This document shows, one piece after another, positions 23,608 through 41,750 of a DNA stretch of 64,000 nt. Source of the stretch: Latrodectus hesperus (Eukaryota; Arthropoda; Arachnida; Araneae; Theridiidae); NCBI GenBank assembly GCA_037975125.1, contig CM075860.1, positions 22,649,274-22,713,273 on the forward strand, given 5' to 3'. The stretch's first letter is position 1, and the number at the start of each line of letters is the position of its first letter. The translations under genes were made by a program, and so were the position numbers. The notes beneath the pieces are model-generated. The model was not told the origin of the DNA and ran no database searches. It worked only from the letters and a program-made list of their open reading frames with translations.

Positions 23608-23661
23608 GAAGAATCGAACTCCGGTATCCCTTGTAACAGGAATACCGGAGTTCGATTCTTC
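23608..23661. repeat. 24-bp hairpin with 6-nt loop
   Basis: The arm at 23608-23631 (gaagaatcgaactccggtat...) pairs with 23638-23661 at 23 of 24 positions, with loop tgtaac. Each arm contains ccggagttcgattctt, which resembles a tRNA T-arm/B-box, so it may be an inverted duplication of a SINE head piece. It is too GC-balanced to be a chance AT palindrome. Confidence 0.88.
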
Positions 23662-24794
23662 AACAAGTTGGTTTCTGCAACCATATTTTGGACAATTTAG
23701 ACGTCGAAGCCCATTGTTGGTTTTCTATCATTCACCACGAAAATTAGCTTCAGCTAGGAATATTCATAGATAGTAGACTGTAAACAAGCATCGCAAGGAA
23801 GGAAACCAGGAAAACTGCCAAGCACCCAACAAGAGAGAAGTACACGAAGAAAGCAGAAGCACAAACTCCATCTCCCATTATTAAACAATAACATGGATCA
23901 AATCCTTGACATTATCTAGCAAGTGTATTATCTGTTATCTTTCTTATCTTAGACTTTATCCGTGAAGTTTTCTTCCATCAGGCAATAGCGAACCCCTGTA
24001 AATTCTGCTTCGCAAACGAAAATAATTCGTGTTTCAATTATTTATTTCAAAATTGTTATTTAACAAAGCGTGTGTATTAAACAGTAACCTAATAATCCCG
24101 AGGAGGGACTCGAAACCAGGAACTTTGAATGGAAGCCCAAAATGAAAACTATTCGCGTGCCAACTTGGTTAAAACATAAGGAAAGTATTAACAAGTTTAA
24201 ATTAATACTTATTTCATATAGTATAAGAATATTAAAAAATATTTATCATCAAATAACCCATTTAAGACGGATTATATTTTTCAAAAAGAAGATTATCTCT
24301 TTCTTTGGGATTCTAATGAATTTAAATTGCACGATCTAAATATATAAAAGTGATTTAAAGTTCAACAGATCTTGGGAAATTCATGTAAGCAGTTAAAAAA
24401 TGATCGTGCATTATTGTCAAAACAGTTAAGTTTGAAATAATAACTAGTAGCGTATCTTTTTTTAATAAAGGAAAATACTTATATAAAAAAAATCGAAAGT
24501 GATTTGTTCATGTTTTTCAGGTATTCTTACTTTTCGATGCATGGTTAAAAACTTTCTAATAATACTCTAGAAAAAATCTAAAAAATATTCCTATATTGTT
24601 TAGAGATTAAAACATTTGTTCATCTGAAAATATATTAATACTTATCAATTTGTATATTATTTTTATAATCAATTAACTAAATAATAAAGTCTTCATGATT
24701 TTTTTATTTTCTTATCTTTAATAATTTAGCCACGCTTTTGCATATTTTCATCTATAGAAGATCATGCAAAATGTCAAATACAGCAGTAACATCG
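23662..24794. other. Gene-free interval
   Basis: The sequence at about 23770-23900 is purine-rich and more complex. Beyond it is AT-rich filler. A 65-aa frame at 24142 has no recognisable motif. Confidence 0.4.
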
Positions 24795-25015
24795 TAAGTG
24801 GTGTGAGCAGCATTAACGCCCTTCTGTCATCGGAATATAGGGAGTTCGATACCCAAGTCAATAGAAGTTCCATCGTGTATTCCATCAGGATCCCGGGCAT
24901 CTCAGAACAGGGTTAAAAGATTTTTTATTTAATGAAATGATATTCCTCGGGGTGATAGAAAAATTTTGGTAGTCTTCTGCTTAGGACCTGCAGCCGAATT
25001 TCGAAGATGCGTATC
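24795..25015 (+). mobile_element. SINE-D, degenerate copy
   Basis: It retains catcggaatatagggagttc (head/B-box) and, downstream, aatgaaatgatattcctcg and ggtagtcttctgcttagga. The latter parallel the SINE-D body tgaaatgatatctct and ggtcttctgcttgg. Strongly decayed. Confidence 0.6.
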
Positions 25016-25020
25016 TGAGC

Positions 25021-25236
25021 TCAATTAAGTTTTACGCTGTGTTGCAGACTTCCAGTCTTGTTGATTTTGCGATATATTTCAATCACATATCTCAAGCAAG
25101 ATACCCAACAACTCTCAGTCACCCCTCTGGACAATCGTGCATTCAGAAAACTGAAGAACATCCACCTCTCATTGTTATACCGTGGCGGGAATAGAACCCA
25201 TGACCTTGTGCTCTGATAAGCACTGCAGCATCCCAT
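25021..25236 (-). mobile_element. SINE-G (distinct tRNA-derived family)
   Basis: The minus strand has gggatgctgcagtgcttatc (A-box zone), aggtcatgggttctattccc (B-box) and a body with gaggtggatgttcttcag and gactgagagttgttgggtat. The frames across it are read-through. A more decayed block at 42690-42895 has a similar layout. Confidence 0.65.
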
Positions 25237-25239
25237 TAG

Positions 25240-25520
25240 GGGCCACGGTGCCCTGGTTGGTTAGGGAGTCGTTTTCAATATCGGAAGGTAATGAGTTCGA
25301 ATCCTGGCTTAATTGAAAGATCCTTCGTGTTAAATAATGACGACTGGGGCACGTTAAATTGCGGGGGGTCGCAATGTCTTCCAAGTGAAATGGTTTCTCT
25401 AGGGCAGGCATTCAAAGTATTGGGGGTCTTCTGCTTGGTCCCTGCTTCAATATCACGAAGATTCCACCAGGATTTTTCTATCTTACAGGAAGAGCCTGAC
25501 TCAAGACAAGATACATAGAA
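25240..25520 (+). mobile_element. SINE-D, near full length
   Basis: Head ggccacggtgccctggttgg, B-box gagttcgaatcctgg, body gactggggcacgttaaattg, ccaagtgaaatggtttctc and ggtcttctgcttggtccctg. It starts within a few bases of SINE-G, giving a D-G-D cluster at 24795-25520. Confidence 0.82.
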
Positions 25521-28437
<2,917 letters not shown>

Positions 28438-28709
28438 GGCCGCCCACCCTGTCTAGTGGTCAGAGTCCCTGACTACGGATAGGGAGGTCCTGGGTTCGAA
28501 TCCTAGTTCGGCCATGGATGTACTATCTCTATCTATCCTGTCTTTGTCCTTTCCTTGTATGAATGAGGTGTGAATAGTTGTCTACCCTATAAGCGGTTCC
28601 CTATGTGTGTACTGGGGAAGTCAGACTCCACACCAAAATAGGGTTCAGTTGAAAAAGTGGAGCAGCGCACTTTGCCAGCCTGGCTGGCACACGACAATGA
28701 ATGAATGAA
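28438..28709 (+). mobile_element. SINE-B copy 3
   Basis: Near full-length: head ggccgcccaccctgtctagt, B-box gggttcgaatcctag, core ctaccctataagcgg, tail ggctggcacacgacaatgaatgaatgaat. It is followed immediately by sequence matching the 3' flank of SINE-B copy 2 (see 10371). Confidence 0.9.
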
Positions 28710-28886
28710 TTAAATATCGATTTCACAAGGACGCATATGCATCACATAACTTACCATTTCTATCAATGAATTTTGTGGACACTTCATAGTAATTAAGCAT
28801 TATTCATTATGGTGTTTGTTAGAGGAATTGTCTAATTTTTGAAAAAATCCAGAAAATCCTCAATGCGATGTTTGTCTTTAATGTTT
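28710..28886 (+). repeat. Transferred 3' flank shared with 10371-10546
   Basis: Aligned with the flank of SINE-B copy 2, including the ttaaatatcgatt that serves as TSD there. Here no matching TSD sits in front of the SINE, so this stretch moved together with the SINE. Confidence 0.85.
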
Positions 28887-28976
28887 GTCTTAATGTTTTC
28901 CACTCGTAAACAAACGCCCAACATACTCTCGACAAATTTATGTGATGGGTCCTTTTTTAAATAATTTATGTGATTT

Positions 28977-29257
28977 GGCGCCACCCACCCTGTCTAGTGG
29001 TCAGAGTCCCTGACTACGGATAGAGAGGTCCTGGGTTCGAATCCTAGTTTGGGCATAGATATACTATCTCTCTCTCTCTCTCTCTCTATCCTGTCTTTGT
29101 CCTTTCTGTGTGTGAATGTGTTGTAAATGGTTGCCTACCCTATAAACGGGTCTCTATGGCATGTGTGTACTGAGGAAGTCGGACTCCACACCAAAATAGG
29201 GTTCAGTAGGGAGAAGCCCACTCCTTATTGCCAGCCTAGCTGGCACACGACAACAAA
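28977..29257 (+). mobile_element. SINE-B copy 4
   Basis: Head ggcgccacccaccctgtcta, B-box gggttcgaatcctag, then a (TC)n expansion at 29066-29088 inside the pyrimidine-rich zone. Body with ctaccctataaacggg, tail ctagctggcacacgacaaca. Its head matches copy 3 more closely than copy 2. Confidence 0.9.
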
Positions 29258-32200
29258 ATATAGCCGTTCCACATATTAATGTCTTGCTCTTAACTAAATC
29301 AATACTAAAATCAATTTTTTGATAAAATATTTTGATATAATTTTTTTTGGAAATAAATGTAAATTTTATAAATTTACAGTTATTAAGTTATTATAAGTTA
29401 AGTTAGATGCAACTTCTGTTGATCTGAAGAATTGAAAATTCTCTTCCTGCTCCATATTCTCTAAATTTTCTGAATACATGACAGTCGCAGATCACCAGGT
29501 CAGGAATGTACAGTTTCCCATCAAAAACTGTGGAGCAAATCCTGCCTTGCGTTGACATGCAAGAGAGAGAACAACGCCTTTTCTTTATTTTCTACATCAC
29601 TTATTTTTCATAGCTTTGCGCAAACCAATTAGTATTTCGCAGTAAGACGCAGCATTACCTTCCTCAAAAACACGGTGTAGACAATTCTTTTACAATCGAA
29701 AATAAACAGTAGCCGTGACTTTAACCGCTGATTGAATTTTGGTTCTCACAAACGATGGTGTCGGTCTCCATTCCATCAATACTTGCTTTGTTTTTGAGTG
29801 AAAGAAATTAATCTTAAAACTACATAATAAAATTAATTTTATTGAAATAAATTTACACTTTTATAAAGTTAAATAAATTCGATAGATTACTGCAGATAGC
29901 TGACACTGATTTTCACTATTTGTAAGAAAAATGGAAAGAGGGTACAACGTATGTTGAAACAAAAATGAGCACTGCTTTGGTGCATACTTTTTATGCAAAG
30001 GAATTAACTTTATTAACGACACTTAATTTAGATGATTTCTTGAGTGCCCGTGAAATATGTTTTGGCAACTGTTGATACCTTTATTGCATGAGAAACTAAA
30101 TAGAGTACACGTTCAAAATATGACTCACTGTGAGATAATAAGCTGAAGTGTTAAGTGAAAAATTTAATTTTTTGTATTTCGAATAGTAACGTTTCAACAA
30201 TAGTTTTATGCTGTGAACGTGACGATGAATCTGCTTATGAATTCACCAAATCATTGAACTGGTTCTAATAGCTGAGAATTAATTTTAAGCTTCAATCATC
30301 TGTAAAAAATATTTGTTTTTTTTCCCAATGTGATAACTATTAATCCAAAATATATAAACGCAGAAATATATCAGTGTAATAGAACTGGGAAAAGTATTTC
30401 ATTAATATTAAACTGAAAACTAGAGACATTAAACAAGAGATTGTATATACTGGTATTGATTTAAGCAACGAATTTTGTTTCTAACATCTTCGTAAAAGAA
30501 ACGATTTTCATTTTCCACAGTCCTGATTCAATTATTTAGTAAGAGATGGCGCTGTGCTCTTCTTATCTTTCAAATGCAAATTTTTGGTTGATCCGCGACT
30601 TCTCTTCAGTGGCGTTATGCTCTGATAAGAAACTTTCCCAACACGAGAAATTTCTTTTTTCGATATATTTTTCAAATCATTTATATTTGGAATAAGTAAT
30701 TGAAAACAAATAAATGCTATTATATATTTTAATAATAAAACTATAATGTGCGAAAATACAAATAAGAAATTACACTGAGTTTACAAAATATTTTCTCAAG
30801 AATTTGCAAGCTAAAGTTATAAATATAAACTGTTTGACTTGCTTATATACCAAGAAAACACAAAGAATATAAATATGTAAACATATAAGAAAGAAAAGTT
30901 TACAAATTATATAACAAAATCTTAATAATTATTTTCAAATCATTTCTGTTAACTATGTAACTATCGGTATTAGGATATAAAAAATTGCCTATTTATCACA
31001 TTCAATAACGCAAAATAAAATTCTCATAATTCTTGCCCACACAGAATTTAAATTTTGGGGTGTATAATTCAGAAAATAGGATGAAGCTTGTATCAAGATG
31101 TTGATCTTTGGTTGACATAGGCTAAGACTTACCCTAATATTTTACTTCAACGCTTATAGTATTTTTTACACATTTAAATGTGTGTAGAATATATTTCTCT
31201 ATTTTACTTAATAAATATCCTTTAGAGGAATTTCTCCATATTTATATAATTGAATACTCATTTTTTGTGTCTACTGAATTTTTGTCCTTGTTTGAAAGGC
31301 GAACTGCTACTCGGAATGGACAAAATTTATATCAAAATGTTGTTCTCCTCCTTAAGATAAACATGAGCTATTCTTCATTTTTAAAGTTTGATGGCAACTT
31401 TTATTAATCGTTTCTAAGCTATAATTAATGCTAATTTGCACTTTGAGCAAAGTTGTTTTCCGCAGTGCACACACTGTTTTGGAATTCTGCTCCTTTGATT
31501 AACAGCACTGCGCGTTCCTTAAAACTATCACATGCCTAACCACTGTGAAAAGCCGAAAATTAAAAAAAATGTTCGATATGACATCTTTCTTTCTTTTTTA
31601 CATATTTACATTGCAATATTTTTTTAAAAATGGTTACGTTGATAATATTCATTTTGTAAAAAAAAATGTTTTTTCTTTTAAAAAAGATTTTATTTTAATT
31701 TTTAAAAAAATAATTTTTGCTTTTCATTTGAAAGTTTATTCAATTTTCCATATCGTTCAGAAATGCATTGGAACACAGATCAATATAATTTTGTGTATGA
31801 AATGAACTGTAAATAAAATAAAGTGTAAAGAAACTTATAAATAAACTGTAACGAACTCATAAATAAAAGAGACATTCAAATGTTATAGATCTCATTATGT
31901 TTGTTTTCTACTAGAATGAGGTCTCATTTCATATTGGCAAATATTGCTTTGAACAAAGCTAAATAATCGTTAATATCGTTAATAAAGTAATAAATAATGC
32001 AATTTTCCCAAATCCCATTTTCCTCTGAAGACTAGAACTAGTTTTCCTCTACCAATTCTTGCTAGTAAAACATAGCAGAAATCGCCCGATCAGTGCTTTA
32101 TACAGCGAAAAGGACTAAAATTAAAAATTAAGGACTAAAGTCTAATTTATCAAATGGTTGAAAAATCCCATGACAGTACTTAGTGGTTGACACTAAATCA

Positions 32201-32642
32201 TATTTACTGTCAAATATTATACAAATGCGTTTAAATGGACATTAAAATCTGATTTATTTGAACCTGGTCCCATTACAGGAATTTTGAAAATTTTTACTCA
32301 GAAGTAGTTTGAATGAAATGTTTTGTACATAAAATTTCACGATTTCCTAATATAATTGCAATTTGTCATCATAAAATTACACTTCAAATGTATTTATAGT
32401 TGCTTAGCTTTTTCTGAAAGCTTTAGATGATTAATACAAATGCGATGCTCATTCCCACTGAGTCATTCATCATCATACACGCACTTCTTCTGATGACATT
32501 TAATAGCGATGTTTTCTGCTTTGCGTAATTGAATTAAAATAATGATTTTTGAAGTATGAGAAAAAGTGCGTAGCTCATGATAAGTCGCATATTTTTCAAT
32601 CCGTTTTCTGATGTATTCTTTAGCATAAAGTACAATTTTCTT
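29258..32642. other. Long AT-rich interval without recognised genes
   Basis: About 3.4 kb. Short frames (31180-31407, 31545-31805, 32463-32651) have no motif that I recognise and are rich in Phe/Lys/Ile, as expected for AT-rich non-coding DNA. Confidence 0.45.
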
Positions 32643-32957
32643 GCCGCCCAACTTATCTAGTGGCCAGCGTGCCTGACTGCGGATAAGGAGGTCCTGGGTA
32701 CGAATCCAGGTTAGGGCATGGTTGTACTTTCCCTTTCTATCTATCCTGTCTTTGTCCTTTTCTTGTATGAATGAGTTGTGAATGATTGCCTACCCTATAA
32801 ACGGGTACCTATGGCTTGTGTGTAGAGCCAAGTCGTACTTTCACCTTCATGGTGTTCTGATTAAAAACGAAAGACGCTCCCAATTGACTTAAATTCGCAT
32901 AGCCAAGGCAGAGCGAGATTGGCTTGTCCAATTGTCATTAGTAACAACACAATTTTC
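32643..32957 (+). mobile_element. Chimeric SINE: SINE-B 5' half joined to SINE-E 3' tail
   Basis: Positions 32643-32825 are SINE-B (gccgcccaacttatctagtg ... ctaccctataaacgggta, cctatggcttgtgtgta). At about 32826 the sequence switches to the 3' part of SINE-E: gtactttcaccttc, tggtgttctgatta, cgaaagacgc, ttaaattcgcatagcca, ttagtaacaac. The same tail is present in the complete SINE-E at 58211. The junction falls where SINE-B would continue with actgaggaagtcgga. Confidence 0.85.
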
Positions 32958-32989
32958 TTTTTCAACACCATTGTTAGGTTTTTCTTCTT

Positions 32990-33520
32990 TTTAATTTCAG
33001 TTACCTGTACAAAAAGCATTAACTTTATCAGTCATATCTAATATTTATGTAGTTGATCCTTAAAGTTAAAAATTCAAGTTAGTTAATTTCTTGGAAATGA
33101 CAACCAGTCTCTTCATTTGTATCACAAATAAACCTACGTAAAGTTTTCTGTCGGTATTACTCTAGGGAAATCTTCTCTTAATTCATAAGCACGTTGTAAA
33201 ATTTCCCACTTGATAACCTTCTCTACGGATCACAGTGTGTTCAAACACAATGTTACGATTTTTATTTTACAAATGACTTTACACTTTAGTTTATTTTCGG
33301 ACATTGTACGAGCACTATCGGTGCATATTCTGAGACAATTTTTTCATTCTATGTGCTTACCTCATTCATAAAATCTCTTAAGATATCAAATAATGCAGAT
33401 CTGTTCCTTTAAATTTTATTAGTTTGCAGAAAAGTTGTTCTACTACTGATGAATTACTACATCCAATATAGGCTATGAAATGAGCATCTTTATTACGTTC
33501 TGTAGCCTTCATCAAACAGT
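32990..33520 (-). pseudogene. ZBED-type hAT transposase relic
   Basis: Minus-strand fragments occur in the order expected of hAT/ZBED-like transposases. They are AYIGCSNSSVVEQLFCKLIK with KGTDLHYL (about 33500-33390), KNCLRICTDSARTMSENK (about 33350-33285, the conserved CTD block), RRLSSGKFYN and QRAYELREDF (about 33235-33170, matching the xWLSRGKVLxRxxELR block), and DMTDKVNAFCTG (about 33045-33000). The pieces are in different frames with stops between them, so it is dead. No 8-bp TSD or TIR was identified. The chimeric SINE lies directly beyond its 3' end and may interrupt it. Family placement is from motif order only. Confidence 0.72.
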
Positions 33521-34281
33521 CTTGAAAAAACTTGACAAGTAATTTTGAGAAAAGCTGAAATACACCTTCAGCAACATCACCAATTCAACGGGCAACAGTA
33601 TCATTTGAAAAAGGTATGGACTGCAAATGTTTTATCAAAATTATATATCTCCGAATATAGTCTCAACAATCTCAATTGCTGCTGGAAAAATAAGCTTTTC
33701 AACAACAGACATTTTACATCTAGTTATTTTATGCGAAACTTTGTTGGAAACAGTAAAAATTTTTTCATTCACACATTTTTTTTTTAAAAAAATGATTTTT
33801 GGTTTTCTTATGATTTAATTTTAATTCGAAAAATTCTCAAGGATTGTTGGCCCACTCAATATAAAGAATTTCCAAACCTCTCATTTAAGTATCTTTATCA
33901 TATTTCTTTTATATTTACTTCAGTACTGGTAAATCTAAAATTAAAGTATTCACGATTGTACTTTCTTGATTTAACTTTTGGAGCCACGCTCAGCAGCAGA
34001 GTATTTGTTGATACTTGCCTTTGGTTTAATGAACGCTTACGTCCCCCTTAAAGCATTTTCCATGATTTTGCATTTATCTGCTAGCGTGAATATTTAAGGC
34101 GAGGAATTACAATTAACAAGGAAAACATATAAAGAATAAACATACATGATAAATTTGATATTAATTGAAAAGCTCACTCGATTTGCATTGACAATAATTG
34201 AAACAGGCGTTATGGATCTTTTCTCTCTATGAGAAAATATTTGGTGAAATTTGCGCATACTCGAAACGGAATCTTGTCGAC
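33521..34281. other. AT-rich interval, possibly the decayed N-terminal part of the hAT relic
   Basis: Upstream of the recognisable hAT motifs I cannot follow homology. No other feature seen. Confidence 0.4.
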
Positions 34282-34299
34282 ATTCCAGAATGTTCGAGA
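34282..34299. promoter_or_regulatory. Candidate heat-shock-element-like site
   Basis: attccagaatgttcgaga fits alternating TTCnnGAAnnTTCnnGA, the pentamer arrangement bound by heat-shock factor. No promoter or gene is seen beside it, so function is unproven and chance is possible. Confidence 0.3.
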
Positions 34300-34837
34300 C
34301 AAATCAGAACTTTTCACCAAACCCCGAGAATGTCCGACATGCAAGAGAAATAAAAAAATCCCCGGATGTTATGTTGTCAATGCTGAGGACGTTGCCAAAT
34401 GACGTTGAATTGTGAATGATAAGAGTTTATCAAACATGCATCAATTGCCAATATGCATAATTTATCATAGGTTTCTGACACAATGACAATAATTTATAAT
34501 CTATGCACTATAGATAAACTGTATATTAAAAGTGAATTTGAAATTAAATTTTATTAACTAAATCTAAGAAATTACTTTGCCTAGAACGTTTTTACATATG
34601 TTCTTTAGAAATACAATCAAACCTGTTTTATGCTGTAATCTTGGCAGGATTTACTCGTTTTCTCTTAAAGTAAAACTTATACTTCAAGCGATGTTCATTG
34701 TATGACATTAGGTCAGGGAAAAAATAATCCCTGATTGTTTTGGAAGATGGCTGTATTGATCGATATACCATAAAGAGTATTGATCAAATAATCTCAGATA
34801 CATGCTTCTTAGAAAAGTGTCATTTCACACTGAAATA

Positions 34838-36115
34838 CCAGGTGTATGCAAATGAAATGAGACGATTGTTTTAAAAAAACACAATAAATTTGCGAAAACT
34901 GTTAAAATTTCTTTATTTGAAATCATATCTATCGAAAGCAGCACATTTACCCCATCTTTATGGTCATTTTTGAATATCACACTAAAAAAAATGATTGGTC
35001 TTTTGAGGCCAGCCACACATCAATCCAAAATTTGACGTTTTCGTAAGAAGTGAAGCGCTGGTCAACCAATGCGTGGCCCAAAGTTGCAAATAGTTGGTAA
35101 TCTGAAGGAGCTAAATCTGGTTTATAAGCGCTAAGGGCTCCAGGTCGAGCGCCTTAACCATGTTCTTGGTTGGTTTAGCACAGTGGCTAGGGGCGTTGTC
35201 ATCCAGAAAAATCACTTTGTGATGCCGGTTCTTGTATTGCTCGCGTTTTACGAGTATAGAATCGTTCAAATCAAGGAAGTGTAATTTGTAGCGATCAGTA
35301 TTAACGGTTTCTTCGGGTTTGTAAAGCTCATAATAAATTGTCCCCTCCTGGTCACAGAAAATACACAGCATTGTCTTGCAGCATATGCGATTTGGCCTTG
35401 CGGTCGATTTGGACGGATGTTCGGGGTCAACATATCATCAATTACGGTTGGAATTCTCATAATAAACCCATTTTTCATCGCCAGTCACAATACGATGGAG
35501 ATAGGACTTGCGTTTGTTGCGGGCAAGCAACATTTCGCATACGATTTTTCGGTTTTCCTGCTGATGGTCCGTTAGCTCGTGTGGTATCTCCCTACCGACC
35601 TTTATTATCTTGACCATTGCCTTGAGACGACGGGAAACTGTGCTCTGGTCAACATTCAACTGTTCTGCGAGATGTTCTGGCGTTCGGACATCATCTTCGT
35701 CGAGTAATGCTTACAATTCAGCATCTTTAAATTTTTTTTGCTGGTCTACCACGCTCCTCGTTTCTCACATCGAAATCCTCATTTTAAAAATTTTCAAATC
35801 ACCTGTAGCACTTCGCATGGCTCAGAACATTGCCATCCTATGCTTCTACAAGCATTTGATACGATTCGGCAGCATTTTTCTTCAGATTGTAACAAAAAAT
35901 TAATGCTGTCGCAAATCGTGGTTGGAAGGCATAAAATTCGATGTTTTCAAGACAGTAAACAATACAATGCACGCTGAAATTCGTCCAAATGTAAACTAAA
36001 CGTGAGTATCAAAGGTCTAACTATAAAAAAATCCCGTGTCACTGTTTCGTAAAGCTTGTATACATGTGTGGTGACATCTGTTAGCAATCGTCTCATTTGA
36101 TATGCATGCACCTAG
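34838..36115 (-). mobile_element. Full-length mariner element with TIRs and TA target site
   Basis: The left end ccaggtgtatgcaaatgaaa and the complement of the right end, ctaggtgcatgcatatcaaa, continue into an identical tgagacgattg, giving about 30-bp TIRs with four mismatches. TA flanks both sides (34836-34837 and 36116-36117). The total of 1,278 bp is the usual full mariner length of about 1.3 kb. It carries one decayed transposase gene on the minus strand. Confidence 0.92.
34900..35960 (-). pseudogene. Mariner (DD34D-type) transposase pseudogene
   Basis: The minus strand shows, in order, an N-terminal HTH region (FDVRNEERGRPAKK, then LNVDQSTVSRRLKAM near 35640), the first catalytic block VTGDEKWVYYEN (about 35480), the second block VIFLDDNAPSHCAK (about 35200) and the third block YKPDLAPSDYQLF (about 35120-35080). 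The C-terminal WxKC region near 34940 follows. All three catalytic Asp positions are still visible. Several frameshifts (for example between the second and third blocks) and stops make it inactive. The gene fills the interval between the TIRs, as expected for mariner. Confidence 0.9.
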
Positions 36116-36117
36116 TA

Positions 36118-37377
36118 TTCTTTTGATGATTTTATTTTGTTCCATTTAGTTATGAATGACAGGTTGTATAATATGAAAGATAACAAAGGGAAAATTCGAT
36201 AAATTTTAGTTTTTCTTTGATAAAAGTGAAAATTCTTGCCAGACAGTTCAAACTATACGGTGATGATACTGTGATAGCTAATTATGTGCGGTTTCAATTT
36301 GACTGTTCCTATTACTTTAATATTAGAAATACCAGATATTTTCTATGTGCGATTGAATTTCAGTAAGAAAATATCAGGTAATTCTAATATTAAATAATAG
36401 CAATAATTCAGATATTTCTAATGTTAAAATTGCACTTAATACAAATAGATTCATCGTCAAAAATGTCCAATAAACCACAGAAATAATCAAAGTTGATAGT
36501 TATGGGATACATCAAAGAATCATCACCCATGAGCTAACGATCAGTTATAAAACAATTTTAAATCATTTTCACAAAAACAAATCGAAAACATGCTAATAAA
36601 AAAATCATCAAGTTTCCATAAAAATTATGGATTTTTCTAAACTCAATACAGGAATTCCAAATGTGTTACCATTACAATACCATATTTTGTTTTGCATATG
36701 TACAAGTACTCTAAGAAATTTTTTAAAGTTATTTTCGAATCTTTTTACTTGAAATATCTATACATTTCAATAGAGTTTTCATTTATAAAACGATTTTCAA
36801 TTTAGGCCTTCGAGAAATCAATCCTTAATAAAAAGAATTTTAAAGTAAGCTCTTCTTAATTATTACTACTTTAAAGATTCATAAGTTTATGATACAAAAA
36901 TGTCCTGCAAATTTCTACAATATTTACTCAGAATATGTTAAATTAAGTTATGCTTTTGTACATTTAGAATAACTTTATGCCCACAGTCTCATCTCTATTA
37001 TCATAAAAGCATAAATAACATCACAATTATTAAACATGAATACTTTTATGGGTTTACTGATTTTATAGATTGAAAAGACTTTTATGGGCAAAAGCACAAA
37101 TTTTATTGAAATACGTATATAAATAGCAAGTAAAACCAATATTATTTATCCCGAAATAGGTATTGTTCAATCTAAGCACATAATACATAACAATACAAAA
37201 GGTGAATCTACGATACTTGAAATTAAAAAATTCTTAAAAACCCATATGGTCAAAATCTGTAAATGTATGCTAATATCTCGTTCTTATTTGATAAGACTGA
37301 AGTTTACTCTAAGAGATTCTAATAATTAAAGTATATGACACTTAAAAAAATACAAAATCAGTCAAAATAATAAACAA
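36118..37377. other. AT-rich interval without recognised genes
   Basis: No gene or named repeat. Very low GC. Confidence 0.5.
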
Positions 37378-37775
37378 CTTGATTACCGGAAAGACAAATT
37401 TAATCATAAAGAACTAAAACTCATAACACACTTTTATTTTACCTTTCTCTGTGGGCAAAGATGCCAGTTTTGTTTCCTTCTCGGATTCCGAAGACTGTTG
37501 TAGCAGTTTCTAAGCACAAAAGTGTGTGGAAACTATAAAACTCGAAAGATTTTCAAAATATTTCTTAACTTAGAGAACTTAACGACAAATTTGATCATTA
37601 AAAAAAACTAGTCACCAAATCTGATAACACATATTTATTCGACTGGTATCTATGGACCCGTCTGATATGAAAGTACTTCCTTCTATAAAACAGAAGAATG
37701 TTCTAGCAGTGTCTAAGCATGAAAGTGTATGGAAACTACAAAACTTTAGTGGTTCACAAAATATTCACTAACTTT
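37378..37775 (+). repeat. Diverged tandem duplication, unit about 200 bp
   Basis: Unit 1 (about 37378-37574) and unit 2 (about 37575-37775) share gacaaatttaatcat/gacaaatttgatcat, ataacacac/ataacacat and tatttt..tatttattc. They also share gttgtagcagtttctaagcac/gttctagcagtgtctaagca and tgtggaaactataaaac/tatggaaactacaaaac. The region is non-coding and is followed directly by a long (TA)n tract. Confidence 0.75.
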
Positions 37776-37784
37776 GATATAATA

Positions 37785-39566
<1,782 letters not shown>

Positions 39567-39568
39567 AA

Positions 39569-39664
<96 letters not shown>
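39567..39664. repeat. (TA)n microsatellite 4 (left side of the TIR element)
   Basis: About 98 bp of TA repeats ending exactly at the left TIR of the next element. Together with 41252-41750 it forms the interrupted host tract. Confidence 0.96.

Positions 39665-41750
<2,086 letters not shown>

Noticed and set aside
35338..35977. Plus-strand frames of 79-97 aa
   Set aside because: Antisense shadows of the mariner transposase pseudogene.
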